A DNA stretch of 64,000 nucleotides from Rhodanobacter thiooxydans LCS2. Lineage in GTDB: Bacteria > Pseudomonadota > Gammaproteobacteria > Xanthomonadales > Rhodanobacteraceae. Below, one piece after another: positions 25,930-35,052 of this stretch; the stretch's first letter is position 1; the number at the start of each line of letters is the position of its first letter. The position numbers were made by a program, and so were the translations under genes. The stretch covers positions 1-64,000 of the forward strand of contig NZ_AJXW01000052.1 of NCBI RefSeq assembly GCF_000264375.1, in the 5' to 3' direction. Below the pieces are notes generated by a model. It was given only the letters and a program-made list of their open reading frames with translations. It was not told where the DNA came from and made no database searches.

Positions 25930-26724
25930 TCAGCCGCCCGGGCGGCCGGCATGGTCCGGACGGTCGGGGCGCGCGGGACGCTCCGGCCGGCTCGGACGAT
26001 CGGGGCGGTCGACCTTGGCCACGTGCTCGGGCTTGGCCGGACGATCGGCGCCGTGCACCTTGGCCACCTCGACCTTTTCCACTTGGACGTGCGCATGCCC
26101 GTTCGCGGCGGCGCTGCCGACCGCCTTCGGCGAGCGCATCACCTCACCGAGCTTGAAACCGTCGGCCTTGGCGATCTGACCCCAGCCTTCGCCAGCGGCG
26201 CGCTGGGCCAGCACACCTTTCAGGTCGACGCTGGTGCCGTCGGCCAGCACCAGCGTGCCGCCATTGAGCGCGGCCTGCAGCTCGGCTGCGGTCGGGTCGG
26301 TGATGCCTGCCTTCGCCAGACTGGCCTCGGCCAGCGACAAGGCAATCTTCACGTTGCCGTAGCCCATCGGGCCGGTGGCCGGGGTGAAAGTGGTCGACAC
26401 CGTTGTCGTGGTGCCCGTCGTGGTGCCGCCCGTAGTGGTACCCGTGCTGCTGCCGGTGCCGGTGGTGGGCGCCGGCCCGGTGAGCGTGATCGCGGTGCCA
26501 TCCCGCAGCCCCTGCACCAGCGCCTGCGAGTTCGTGGTCGAACCGGCGAACGTGCCGAACTGGTTGCTCAATGTCACCGATTCATGGGTGGTTGTGGTGG
26601 TTGTCGTGGTCGTAGTCGTTGTGGTGCCGGTGGTGCCGGTGGTTTGCGCCAGCAGCGGCGAGGCAGCCAGTGCGGTGAGCACCGCAGCACTGACCAGCTT
26701 GAGCATGAGATGACGTGATTTCAT
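25930..26724 (-). CDS. Threonine-rich secreted protein with Arg-Pro repeat tail
   Basis: I do not recognise a family. The 264-residue protein has a signal peptide (MLKLVSAAVLTALAASPLLAQ). A run of 13 threonines (34-46) follows, then a small ordered region with NQFGTFAGS and SQALVQGLRDGTAITL, a second Thr/Gly-rich linker (about 88-116), a helical region (about 124-188, ALSLAEASLAKAGITDP and GEGWGQIAKADGFKLGEVM), and a C-terminal tail of about 50 residues built from RPxRP units. The threonine run uses four different codons (ACC, ACA, ACG, ACT), so it is not a fresh triplet expansion. It lies upstream of the outer-membrane channel gene on the same strand. ATG 26724 is the only good start. Confidence 0.65.
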   Translation of the reverse strand: MKSRHLMLKLVSAAVLTALAASPLLAQTTGTTGTTTTTTTTTTTTTHESVTLSNQFGTFAGSTTNSQALVQGLRDGTAITLTGPAPTTGTGSSTGTTTGGTTTGTTTTVSTTFTPATGPMGYGNVKIALSLAEASLAKAGITDPTAAELQAALNGGTLVLADGTSVDLKGVLAQRAAGEGWGQIAKADGFKLGEVMRSPKAVGSAAANGHAHVQVEKVEVAKVHGADRPAKPEHVAKVDRPDRPSRPERPARPDRPDHAGRPGG

Positions 26725-26981
26725 TGCGTGCCTCCGGGATGGCGTTGATGGATTTCGGGATACGGCTTGCGGCGTGCCGGCCCGTGCAGATGCTCGGGAC
26801 CCGCGCAGCTTCCATCGGAGAACGAAGTTTTCACAAGTGCGCACGGCGTGCCATTCAGCACACATTTCGTTCACGGTACCGTTGGCGTTCAGGCTGGTGC
26901 CGTTGCTGTGAAAGGGCGCACATTTCGGCATATCGTCGTCGCCGCGTCTCGCAAGTTCCTGCGTCTGCGCGCGCGCCGCAC

Positions 26982-27560
26982 TCACCCCCGCCGGTGGCGA
27001 AAACAGCCCACAAGGTGATCGTCGACCATGCCGGTGGCCTGCAGCAGCGAGTAGCAGATGGTGCTGCCGACGAAGCGGAAGCCGCGCTTCTTCAGCGCCT
27101 TGCTCATGCGATCGGACAGGGCGGTGCTGGCCGGTACCTCGGCCTGGCTGCGCCAGCGGTTGCGCAGCGGCTTGCCGTCGACGAACGACCACAGATAGCC
27201 GTCCAGACTGCCAAACTCCGCGATCACTTCGAGCGCCGCGACCGCATTGTCGCGGGTGGCCGAGACCTTCAGTCGGTTGCGGATGATGCCCGGGTCGAGC
27301 AGGCACTTTCCCAGCTCGCGACCGCTCATCGCGGCGACGCGGGCGATCTCGAAACCATGGAAGGCCTTGCGGTAGTTCTCGCGCTTGGCCAGCACGGTGC
27401 GCCAGGACAGGCCGGCCTGGGCGCCTTCGAGGCACAGGAACTCGAACAGCGCGCGGTCGTCGTGCAGCGGCACGCCCCACTCGGTGTCGTGGTAGTGGCG
27501 CATCAGCGCGTCGCCGTTGGCGGCCCAGTGGCAGCGTGGCAGTTCGGCGGTCGCGGTCAT
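26982..27560 (-). CDS. tag: DNA-3-methyladenine glycosylase I
   Basis: Tag removes 3-methyladenine from alkylated DNA in base excision repair. The 192-residue protein has the family start PRCHWA, HDTEWGVPLHDD, LCLEGAQAGLSW with the catalytic glutamate, the helix-hairpin-helix-like region, and the C-terminal DDHLVGCFRH. The Cys and His residues at the two ends correspond to the zinc site of the E. coli enzyme. It is divergent from the EamA transporter gene with an 79-base shared upstream region. Confidence 0.94.
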   Translation of the reverse strand: MTATAELPRCHWAANGDALMRHYHDTEWGVPLHDDRALFEFLCLEGAQAGLSWRTVLAKRENYRKAFHGFEIARVAAMSGRELGKCLLDPGIIRNRLKVSATRDNAVAALEVIAEFGSLDGYLWSFVDGKPLRNRWRSQAEVPASTALSDRMSKALKKRGFRFVGSTICYSLLQATGMVDDHLVGCFRHRRG

Positions 27561-27639
27561 GGCTGGCGGATGGTCGAAGGGTGCGCCACAAGCTAACCCA
27601 CGCCGCTAGACTTGTCGCCCCTTCCCGTCCCGACCGCCC

Positions 27640-28521
27640 ATGCCGCCCTCGCCTTCCCGCGGCGCGTTGTCCGCGCTGCTCGTCACCATCCTGATCTGGG
27701 CCTACAGCTGGGTCGTGATGAAACAGGTGCTGGCGTACGCCGGGCCGTTCCACTTCGCAGCGCTGCGCTACCTGCTTGGCGCGGCCGTGCTGTTCGCCGC
27801 GCTGCTGCTGTCGCGGCAATCGCTGCGCCCGCCGCCGCTGGGACCCACGCTGCTGATCGGCCTGTGCCAGACCACCGCGTTCCAGGGGCTGGAGCAATGG
27901 GCGCTGCTCGACGGTGGCGCCGGCCACGTCGCGCTGCTGGCCTACACCATGCCGTTCTGGGCAGTGCTGCTGGCATGGCTGCTGCTGGGCGACCGCCCGA
28001 CCGCACGGCACTGGCTGGGGCTGGCGCTGGCCGCGATCGGGCTGCTGTGCATCATCGAACCGTGGCGTGACATGGGCAGTACGCTGAGCACCACGCTGGC
28101 GATCGCCGGCGGCGTCGCGTGGGCGGCCGGCACCGTGCTCAGCAAGCGCATGTTCCTGCGACATGCGCCGTCGGTGCTCAACCTCACCGCGTGGCAGATG
28201 CTGCTGGGCGGCATTGCGCTCGGCGGCATCGCGCTGGTGGTGCCGGAGCGCCCGATCGAATGGAACTGGATCTTCATCGGCGGGCTGACCTACAGCGTGC
28301 TGCTGGCTTCCAGCCTGGCCTGGTGGCTGTGGTCGATCGTGCTGCAGCGGCTGCCGACCACGGTGGCCAGCGTGTCCAGCCTCGGCGTGCCGATCGTCAG
28401 CGTGCTGCTGGCCTGGCTGATCCTGCACGAACGGCCCTCGGCCATGGAGCTGGTCGGCATCGTGTTCGTGCTGCTCGGGCTGTTCGCGGTCAGCGGCGTG
28501 GGGGCGCAGCGCCGTTCCTGA
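27640..28521 (+). CDS. EamA-type (DMT superfamily) transporter
   Basis: The 293-residue protein has ten hydrophobic segments in two repeated halves, the EamA fold: the first repeat starts LVTILIWAYSWVVMKQ and the second ILIAGGVAWAAG-like (around residue 150, GVAWAAGTVLSKRMFL). The end of each half has the typical helix pair (FWAVLLAWLLLGDRPTARHWLG; LSVLLAWLILHERPSAMELVG). It is an inner-membrane drug/metabolite exporter whose substrate cannot be told. It is a single gene between tag and the hydroxylase gene. Confidence 0.9.
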   Translation: MPPSPSRGALSALLVTILIWAYSWVVMKQVLAYAGPFHFAALRYLLGAAVLFAALLLSRQSLRPPPLGPTLLIGLCQTTAFQGLEQWALLDGGAGHVALLAYTMPFWAVLLAWLLLGDRPTARHWLGLALAAIGLLCIIEPWRDMGSTLSTTLAIAGGVAWAAGTVLSKRMFLRHAPSVLNLTAWQMLLGGIALGGIALVVPERPIEWNWIFIGGLTYSVLLASSLAWWLWSIVLQRLPTTVASVSSLGVPIVSVLLAWLILHERPSAMELVGIVFVLLGLFAVSGVGAQRRS

Positions 28522-28586
28522 ACATTCAGTGTCCGCGCCGGCGTCCGGCGATATGATGAGCCGCTGCCGGATCTGAAGAAGTGCCG

Positions 28587-29702
28587 ATGTTCGACCTGCC
28601 CCAACTATGGACCCATCTGGTCAACTGGCTGGGTGACCACGCGGTCATCCCGCTGCTGGGCGCGCTGCATCTGGACGGACTGGCTGGCGACCCGCGCGAC
28701 ATCGCCGCCGCGCTGCTGATCGCGGCGCTGCAGCTCGCCATCATCGGCCTCGTCTTCCGCCCGCTTGAAACCTTCTTCCCCGCGGAAAAGTGGGCGGACC
28801 GCAAGCTCACCCGGGTGGACCGCAACTACACGCTGCTGATGCTGCTGGGCATCTTCCCGCTGTTCACCTATCTGGTGCTGATGCCGTTCAGCCACCTGTT
28901 CGGCAGCGCCGACGCGGCCGCCGCCACCGGCAGCGCCTCGCCGCTGGCGCTGAAGAACCTGGTGCCGTGGTTCAACGACCACCCCTACGTGCTGTTCGCG
29001 GTGTACTACGTGGTCTACGACTTCACGTACTACTGGATGCACCGCACCCAGCATGCGATCCCGTGGTGGTGGGCGCTGCACAGCATGCACCACAGCACGC
29101 GCCAGATGAGCTGCTGGACCAACGACCGCGGCAGTCTCGTCGATGGCTTCATCCAGTCGATGATCCTGGCCACGGTGGGTCTGGTGATCGGCGTGGACCC
29201 GGACGAGTTCGCCTGGCTGATGCTGCTCGGCGAACTGGTGCAGAACTTCTCGCACACCAATGTGCGGCTGGGCTTCGGCCGCGTGTTCGACCGCGTGTTC
29301 GTCGCCCCGAAATTCCACCGCCTGCACCACATGCTGGTCGACCCCGAGCGCCCGACGCTGCACAACTGCAACTACGGTCAGGTGCTTGCGGTGTGGGACG
29401 TGCTGTTCGGCACGGCGCTGTACGGCGAGCCGCCGCGGCCGACCGGCGTGGGCGATCCGATCGTCGACGCCGACAACAACTATGGCCTGGTTGGGCTGCA
29501 CTGGGCTGCGCTGAAGCGCTTCTGGGTCGCCGTGCGCCAGCCCGCCGGCTGGCGGCCCGGGGAAGTAGCCTTCGGCGCGGATTACACGCCGATCCCGGTG
29601 GGCCAGCTGGATCTGCATACGCTGGCCGGCCATGCGCCCGCCGTCACCCCCGTCGACGACGCCCCGGCCGGCAGCACCCTGGTGGAGTCGGCGCCGGGCT
29701 GA
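28587..29702 (+). CDS. Fatty acid hydroxylase / sterol desaturase family membrane protein
   Basis: The 371-residue integral membrane protein carries the three histidine clusters of the family: HRTQH near residue 152, HSMHH about 14 residues later and HRLHH near 250, which hold a di-iron centre for hydroxylation or desaturation of lipids. Four or more hydrophobic segments surround them. ATG 28587 is preferred because a GAAGAAG stretch ends five bases upstream; an in-frame GTG at 28581 adds two residues. The last 50 residues after HTLAGHAP are polar and variable. Substrate unknown (sterol-like, carotenoid or fatty acyl). Confidence 0.88.
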   Translation: MFDLPQLWTHLVNWLGDHAVIPLLGALHLDGLAGDPRDIAAALLIAALQLAIIGLVFRPLETFFPAEKWADRKLTRVDRNYTLLMLLGIFPLFTYLVLMPFSHLFGSADAAAATGSASPLALKNLVPWFNDHPYVLFAVYYVVYDFTYYWMHRTQHAIPWWWALHSMHHSTRQMSCWTNDRGSLVDGFIQSMILATVGLVIGVDPDEFAWLMLLGELVQNFSHTNVRLGFGRVFDRVFVAPKFHRLHHMLVDPERPTLHNCNYGQVLAVWDVLFGTALYGEPPRPTGVGDPIVDADNNYGLVGLHWAALKRFWVAVRQPAGWRPGEVAFGADYTPIPVGQLDLHTLAGHAPAVTPVDDAPAGSTLVESAPG

Positions 29703-29715
29703 TCCACCTGCCGGT

Positions 29716-30663
29716 TCACCAGGGCAGCGCATCGAGATCGACGTTGCCGCCGGTCAGCACCATGCCGACGCGCTTGCCGGCAAAGCGCCGAGGCTGCTTG
29801 AGAATCGCCGCGAGCACGGTGGCGCTGGAGACTTCCACCACCTGCTTCAGCTCCGACCACAGCAGCCGCATTGCAGCGACGGTCTCCGCGTCGCTGACCG
29901 TGATCACTTCGACGCGGTGCATGTGCAGCGCGTCCAGGTTGTGCTTGCCGACCAGTGCGCGCAGGCCGTCGCAGATCGTGTCCGGCACCACCGTGGTGAC
30001 CCGCGCGCCCTGCATCAACGACTGCGCTGCGTCATCGGCGCCGAGCGGCTCGGCGGCGAACAGGGTCAGCGCCGGGTCGAGGCCGTGCGCGGCGATCGCC
30101 ACGCCGCTGGCCAGGCCGCCGCCGCCGACCGGTGTGACCAGCGCGTCCAGTCCCGGCGCCTGCCGCGCCAGCTCCAGCGCGAGCGTGCCCTGGCCGGCCA
30201 TCACCCGGCTGTCGGCATACGGGTGCACCAACTCGGCACCGGTGGCGCGCTGCACCTCGGCGCACATTGCTTCGCGTGCGGCCTGGGTCGGCGCGCAGCG
30301 GTGCAGGGTGGCGCCAGCGCGCTCGATCGCCGCGAGCTTGGCGCGCACCGCGCCTTCGGGCACCACCACGTGCGCAGCGATGCCGCGGGTGGCGGCGGCC
30401 AGCGCCAGCGCGTTGCCGTGGTTGCCGGAGGAATGGGTGACCACGCCGCGCGCGGCCTGCGCGTCGTCGAGCGACCACACTGCGTTGCAGGCGCCGCGGA
30501 ACTTGAACGCACCGCCGCGCTGCAGGTTCTCGCACTTGAAATGCAGCTCCGCGCCGGAGAGCGCATCCAGCGCCGCGCTGCGCAGCACCGGGGTGACGCT
30601 GGCGTACGGCGCGATGCGCGCTGCAGCATCGAGAATCTGCTCGAAATCGGGCAAGGCATCCAT
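29716..30663 (-). CDS. PLP-dependent threonine/serine dehydratase-like enzyme
   Basis: The 315-residue protein is a single fold-type II PLP domain without ACT domains: K54 in GGAFKFRGA is the PLP lysine, SSGNHGNALALAA is the substrate loop and TPVGGGGLASG the phosphate loop. This architecture fits catabolic threonine dehydratase or serine racemase/hydroxyaspartate dehydratase-type enzymes. It is a different branch from the isoleucine-regulated IlvA at 5879-7423. Its ATG shares one base with the stop codon of the aldose epimerase gene (TGATG), so the two are translationally coupled. Exact substrate uncertain. Confidence 0.82.
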   Translation of the reverse strand: MDALPDFEQILDAAARIAPYASVTPVLRSAALDALSGAELHFKCENLQRGGAFKFRGACNAVWSLDDAQAARGVVTHSSGNHGNALALAAATRGIAAHVVVPEGAVRAKLAAIERAGATLHRCAPTQAAREAMCAEVQRATGAELVHPYADSRVMAGQGTLALELARQAPGLDALVTPVGGGGLASGVAIAAHGLDPALTLFAAEPLGADDAAQSLMQGARVTTVVPDTICDGLRALVGKHNLDALHMHRVEVITVSDAETVAAMRLLWSELKQVVEVSSATVLAAILKQPRRFAGKRVGMVLTGGNVDLDALPW

Positions 30664-31664
30664 CACGGTTCGATCTCCACGCCACAACGGAAGCGGCGCT
30701 CGGCGCCGGGTTCGAGCCGGATCGCCGCGGCGCACTCGGGCCGGTTGAACGCGTCGGCCATGCATTCCATCGGCTCCAGCGCAACCGCGCGGCGGGCGTC
30801 GCGGCTGACCGTGTCGGCGGTGAACGCGTGCATCACGCCGCGCTCCTGCCATATCGCGATGGCGAAGCCGCTGGCCGGGTCGCGCAGGCGGGTGCGGATG
30901 CGGCCGTCGGCGTCGGCGTCGAGGTCGGTGTAGCCCTGGTCGATGATGCTGTCGCCGATCCGCCGCGACTCGCGGAAATCCAGCGCCGGCGCATCGTCCA
31001 GCGCCATGTACGCTTCTGCGCCGGCCAGCGCGATCAGGTCGGCGCCGGTGCGGATCAGCGTCTGCGCGGGAATCTGCAGCTGCCAGTCGTCGACCTCACC
31101 GTCGGCCACGTGGAAATACGGATGCCAGCCGAAGAAGCACGGCGCGGCGCTGTCGCCGACATTGCGCATGCACGCCTCCAGGGTGAGGCCGCCACCATCC
31201 AGGGTGAACGTCACCGCGAGATCGATCGCATGCGGGTAGCCGGGCTGCGGGCGGATCGCGCGGGTGGTCAGGGTGGCTTGCGCGCGGTCGTCGTCCGCGG
31301 CCAGTGCGGCGAGATCGAAATCCACGTTGCGCACGAAGCCGTGGCGCATGGCCCGCGCGGCACCGGTCACGCCGGGCAGCAGATCCTGCGCCTGGCCGTC
31401 GAAGGTGTAGCGCGCGTCGGCGATGCGCCCGGCGAACGGCGCCATGATGGCGAAACGCGAACCCGCGCGGGAGGTCACTTCGTCCGCATCGCGGTAGCCG
31501 TCGGCGAGGTCGCGCACCGACCCGGCGGCGCCAACCTCGAAATCGAGCAGTGCCGCGCCATGACGTGCGATGCGCACGCGCCGGCCGGTGCCGGGCTCGG
31601 CCAGCACCACCATCTCCTGCTCGCCAAGGCGGTCCTGTCCGGCGGCATAACGCTTCGCGTCCAC
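30663..31664 (-). CDS. Aldose 1-epimerase family protein
   Basis: The 333-residue protein belongs to the aldose epimerase/mutarotase beta-sandwich family: FAIMAPFAGRIADARYTFDG near the N-terminus, the histidine in MRHGFVRNVDF, and GWHPYFHV in the middle are typical active-site surroundings. These enzymes interconvert sugar anomers; the branch seen here could also act on sugar phosphates. I prefer GTG 31664 because AGGAG stands seven bases upstream; ATG 31694 (MGCSRRRRTP) is a possible alternative. The stop codon overlaps the start of the downstream dehydratase gene. It is divergent from pepN. Confidence 0.82.
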   Translation of the reverse strand: MDAKRYAAGQDRLGEQEMVVLAEPGTGRRVRIARHGAALLDFEVGAAGSVRDLADGYRDADEVTSRAGSRFAIMAPFAGRIADARYTFDGQAQDLLPGVTGAARAMRHGFVRNVDFDLAALAADDDRAQATLTTRAIRPQPGYPHAIDLAVTFTLDGGGLTLEACMRNVGDSAAPCFFGWHPYFHVADGEVDDWQLQIPAQTLIRTGADLIALAGAEAYMALDDAPALDFRESRRIGDSIIDQGYTDLDADADGRIRTRLRDPASGFAIAIWQERGVMHAFTADTVSRDARRAVALEPMECMADAFNRPECAAAIRLEPGAERRFRCGVEIEP

Positions 31665-31730
31665 GGGGGTTCTCCTGCGTCTGGAACACCCCATGTTACC
31701 CTCAGCGGTCCCCATTCCCGCGCCCATCCC

Positions 31731-34385
31731 ATGCATGCACTACCACAAGCCGCCACCCCGAGCCTGATCCGCCTGCGCGACTACCGTGCGCCCGCCTGGC
31801 GGGTCGAAGCGGTCGAGCTGGACTTCGACCTCGGCATTGACGCCAGCGAAGTGCTCGCGCGTCTTCATTTGCGCCGCAATCCCGCGCAGGACGCGCCGCT
31901 GCGGCTGGACGGCGAGAACCTGCAGCTGCTGGCGATCGCGCTGGACGGCCGCACGCTGTCCGCCGACGAATACCGCTACGACGACAGCGTGCTGGTAGTG
32001 GACGGCACCCGCGACGGCAGCGTGCTGGAGACCCGCGTGCGGCTGCGCCCGGCGGCGAACACCGCGCTGGAAGGCCTGTACCTGTCCGGCCCGCGCGAAA
32101 CCGGCTTCCTGCTGACCCAGTGCGAGGCCGAGGGCTTTCGCCACATCACCTTCTTCCCCGACCGGCCCGACGTGCTGTCCCGCTACACGGTCACCCTGCG
32201 CGCCGACCGCGCCCGCTTCCCGGTGCTGCTGGCCGGCGGCAACCCGGACGGCGCCGGCGAACTGGAAGGCGGCCGCCACTGGGCGCGCTTCGTCGATCCG
32301 CACCCGAAGCCGAGCTACTTGTTCGCGCTGGTCGCCGGCCATCTGGAAGTGATCGAGCGCGGCTACGTCACCGCCGACGGCCGCGCCGTGCAGCTGAAGA
32401 TCTGGGCCGAGGCCGACGCGATCGAGCGCTGCCACTACGCGATGGACGCGCTGGAGCGCGCAATGCGCTGGGACGAGCAGACTTACGGCCGCAACTACGA
32501 TCTTGATGTGTTCCACGTCGTCGCCACTCACGACTTCAACATGGGCGCGATGGAGAACAAGGGGCTCAACATCTTCAACGCGAAGTGCCTGCTGGCCGAA
32601 CCGGACTCGACTACCGACGAGGAGTACCGCCACGTCGAGGCAGTGGTGGCGCACGAGTACTTCCACAACTGGAGCGGCAACCGCGTCACCTGCCGCGACT
32701 GGTTCCAGCTCTCGCTGAAGGAAGGCCTCACCGTATTCCGCGAGCAGAGCTTCTCGGCCGACATGAACTCCGCGCCGCTGAAGCGCATCGACGACGTCGC
32801 CCTGCTGCGCCGCGCGCAGTTCCCCGAGGACGCCGGCCCGCTGGCGCATCCGGTGCGCCCGGCGCAGTACAGCGAGATCAACAACTTCTACACCGCCACG
32901 GTGTACGAGAAGGGCGCCGAGCTGGTGCGCATGCTGGCCGGCACGCTGGGCCGGGATGGCTTCCGCCGCGGCATGGACCGCTACTTTGAACGCAACGACG
33001 GCCACGCCGCCACGCTGGAGGATTTCCTCGCCGCGCTGGGCGAGGCCAACGGCACCGACCTCACGCCCTACCTCGCCTGGTACGCCCAGGCCGGCACGCC
33101 GCGGCTGAAGGCGCACGGGCACTACGACGCCGCTGCCCAAACCTATACGCTGACCCTGGCGCAGCAAACCCCGGCTGGCCACGGCGCGGAGCCCCGCGCG
33201 CCGCTGCCGATCCCGGTCAAGCTGGCGCTGTTCTCCCCGCACGGCGACATGCTGCCGCTGCATATGGACGGCCAGACGTCCAAACCAGCCATCGAACTGG
33301 TGGTGGTGCTCGACCGCGCCGAGCGGAACTTCGTCTTCACCGACGTCGCCGCTGCGCCGGTGCCGTCGCTGCTGCGCGGCTTCTCCGCGCCGGTGATCCT
33401 GGCGTGCGATTACACGCCGGACGAGCTGGCGCTGCTGCTGGCCCACGACGTCGACGGCTTCAATCGCTGGGAAGCCAGCCAGCAGCTGGCCGCACGCGCC
33501 TACGAGGAGCTGCGCGACGGCACCGCCAGCGCTGCGCTGCACGCCTGGTGCGATGCGCTGGCGCGGTTGTTCGACAGCGCCGCCGTCGACGACGCGTTGC
33601 TGGCCGACCTGCTCACCCCGCCCGGCGAGATCGAGCTGGCCGAGCGCGAAACCGCGATCGATCCGCAGCGCATCCTCCAATCACGCCAGGCGCTGCAACG
33701 GCAGCTGGCCGAGCGGCTGGGCGCGGAAAACCTGCAGCGGCGGTACCTCGCACTGCTCGCGCAGACCGGCATCGAACTCGATGCAGCAAGCCAGGCGCGC
33801 CGCCGGTTGCAGCGCCGCGTGCTGGAACTGCTGGCGCTGCTGGACCCGGTCGGTGCCGGTGCGCTGGCCGCCACGCAATATCGCGACGCCCCCGGCATGA
33901 CCGATCGCCTCGCCGCGCTGTCGGTGCTGGTGCGCAGCGGCGCGGCGCAGGCCGCCGCGGCGCTGCGTGACTATCGCGAACGCTACGCCGGCAACGCGCT
34001 GGCGCTGGACAAGTGGTTCGCGGTGCAGGCGCAGTTGCCGGGTGAGCCGGCGCTGGATCGCGTGCGACAGCTGGAGCGCGACGACGCGTTCACGCTGAAG
34101 AATCCGAACCGGGTGCAGTCGCTGCTGGGTGCATTCGTGCGCAGCAACCCGAGCGGTTTCCATCGCGCCGACGGCGCTGGCTACCGACTGCTGGCCGAAC
34201 GGCTGGTGGCACTGGATGCCTTGAACCCGCAGGTGGCCGCGCGACTGGCTACGGCGTTCAACGGCTGGCAGCGGCTGGAGCCGCGGCGGCGCGAGGCGGC
34301 GCAGGCGGCCATCGTGGAATTGGCCCGGCAACCCGGGCTTTCGCGCAACCTGGGCGAGATCATCGACAGTGTGCTGAACCACTGA
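31731..34385 (+). CDS. pepN: Aminopeptidase N (M1 family)
   Basis: PepN removes N-terminal residues from peptides in the cytoplasm with one zinc ion. The 884-residue length is normal. The substrate-binding GAMEN motif is at 272-276, the zinc motif HEYFH at 308-312 with the third ligand in the following NRVTCRDWFQLSLKEGLTVFREQ segment (the E of KEGLT). C-terminal Ig-like and helical domains follow, ending FNGWQRLEPRRREAAQ. ATG 31731 gives the usual N-terminus LRDYRAPAWRVEAVELDFDL. It is divergent from the aldose epimerase gene with about 66 bases between starts. Confidence 0.96.
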   Translation: MHALPQAATPSLIRLRDYRAPAWRVEAVELDFDLGIDASEVLARLHLRRNPAQDAPLRLDGENLQLLAIALDGRTLSADEYRYDDSVLVVDGTRDGSVLETRVRLRPAANTALEGLYLSGPRETGFLLTQCEAEGFRHITFFPDRPDVLSRYTVTLRADRARFPVLLAGGNPDGAGELEGGRHWARFVDPHPKPSYLFALVAGHLEVIERGYVTADGRAVQLKIWAEADAIERCHYAMDALERAMRWDEQTYGRNYDLDVFHVVATHDFNMGAMENKGLNIFNAKCLLAEPDSTTDEEYRHVEAVVAHEYFHNWSGNRVTCRDWFQLSLKEGLTVFREQSFSADMNSAPLKRIDDVALLRRAQFPEDAGPLAHPVRPAQYSEINNFYTATVYEKGAELVRMLAGTLGRDGFRRGMDRYFERNDGHAATLEDFLAALGEANGTDLTPYLAWYAQAGTPRLKAHGHYDAAAQTYTLTLAQQTPAGHGAEPRAPLPIPVKLALFSPHGDMLPLHMDGQTSKPAIELVVVLDRAERNFVFTDVAAAPVPSLLRGFSAPVILACDYTPDELALLLAHDVDGFNRWEASQQLAARAYEELRDGTASAALHAWCDALARLFDSAAVDDALLADLLTPPGEIELAERETAIDPQRILQSRQALQRQLAERLGAENLQRRYLALLAQTGIELDAASQARRRLQRRVLELLALLDPVGAGALAATQYRDAPGMTDRLAALSVLVRSGAAQAAAALRDYRERYAGNALALDKWFAVQAQLPGEPALDRVRQLERDDAFTLKNPNRVQSLLGAFVRSNPSGFHRADGAGYRLLAERLVALDALNPQVAARLATAFNGWQRLEPRRREAAQAAIVELARQPGLSRNLGEIIDSVLNH

Positions 34386-34465
34386 GCCGCGGCGGACGCA
34401 GGGCCCCGCCGGATCGCCCTGGCATGCGCGGCGATGCCGCCACGCACACGGGCGGGGTATCTCAT

Positions 34466-34651
34466 TCAGACGTCCAGATGATCGAGCGCCTCAAGCAGGC
34501 TCTGCATGCGCGACTCCAGCGTCGGCTGCAGCTCCACGCGCTCGCTGTCGTCGCGCTCGCTCAGTCCGTCGATGGCCATCTCGACCTGGCCGATTTCGAC
34601 CAGCAAGTCATGGTGCGGATAAACCGGTTGGAAGTCGAAGCTCATGTCCAT
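34466..34651 (-). CDS. Small hypothetical protein, 61 residues
   Basis: I do not recognise it. The product is acidic with a helical C-terminal half (ESRMQSLLEALDHLDV) and no membrane segment or cysteine. ATG 34651 (MDMSFDF) is preferred over ATG 34645; an AGGGAAG stretch lies upstream. Good codon composition and an uninterrupted frame in an otherwise gene-free 850-base gap support it. It converges on pepN. Confidence 0.55.
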   Translation of the reverse strand: MDMSFDFQPVYPHHDLLVEIGQVEMAIDGLSERDDSERVELQPTLESRMQSLLEALDHLDV

Positions 34652-34951
34652 TACTTCCCTGGTGGGTGGGTAAGCAGACGATGCAACCGCCATGCCATAT
34701 GTGAGCTGGATCACGGAGAATTTGGGCAGGCAATCACACGACTGACGCAACACGTCATCTGCTGCCGCGATCCGGCACAAAACTCCATTTCAGTCACCCC
34801 GTGTTCACGCGTTTGCAGCGAATATCGCCCCACGTTCCGCGGCAGCCGCCATGGGGCGGCGCCAGCAGATTTCCGGTTTCTGGCGCTCGGCAACACGGTC
34901 ATCCTGGATTCCCCCTGTTCCTGAGACCGCCGGGCGCCAGATCTAACAGCA

Positions 34952-34990
34952 CGAAGCCCCGCGGCCCTCGCCGCGGGGCTTCGTCTTTAC
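34952..34990 (+). terminator. Strong intrinsic terminator
   Basis: CGAAGCCCCGCGG (34952-34964) pairs perfectly with CCGCGGGGCTTCG (34971-34983), loop CCCTCG, followed by TCTTTA. The orientation is plus. No plus-strand gene precedes it after pepN (34385), so it ends either pepN read-through or an unannotated RNA. Confidence 0.8.
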
Positions 34991-35015
34991 GGCCCTTGCC
35001 GGCCGCACAAAAGAC

Positions 35016-35052
35016 GACGGCACCCCGAGAGGTGCCGTCTTGCTTCCTTTCC
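35016..35052. terminator. Second intrinsic terminator, usable from both strands
   Basis: GACGGCACC (35016-35024) pairs with GGTGCCGTC (35031-35039), loop CCGAGA, followed by TTGCTTCCTTT on the plus strand and, on the minus strand, by GTCTTTTGTG. It stands 32 bases after the first terminator and insulates mnmG from upstream transcription. Confidence 0.75.

Noticed and set aside
26570-26640. Possible microsatellite in the threonine-rich gene
   Set aside because: The codons are mixed (ACC, ACA, ACG, ACT) rather than a uniform triplet, so it is not a simple sequence repeat at the DNA level; the protein-level run is reported instead.
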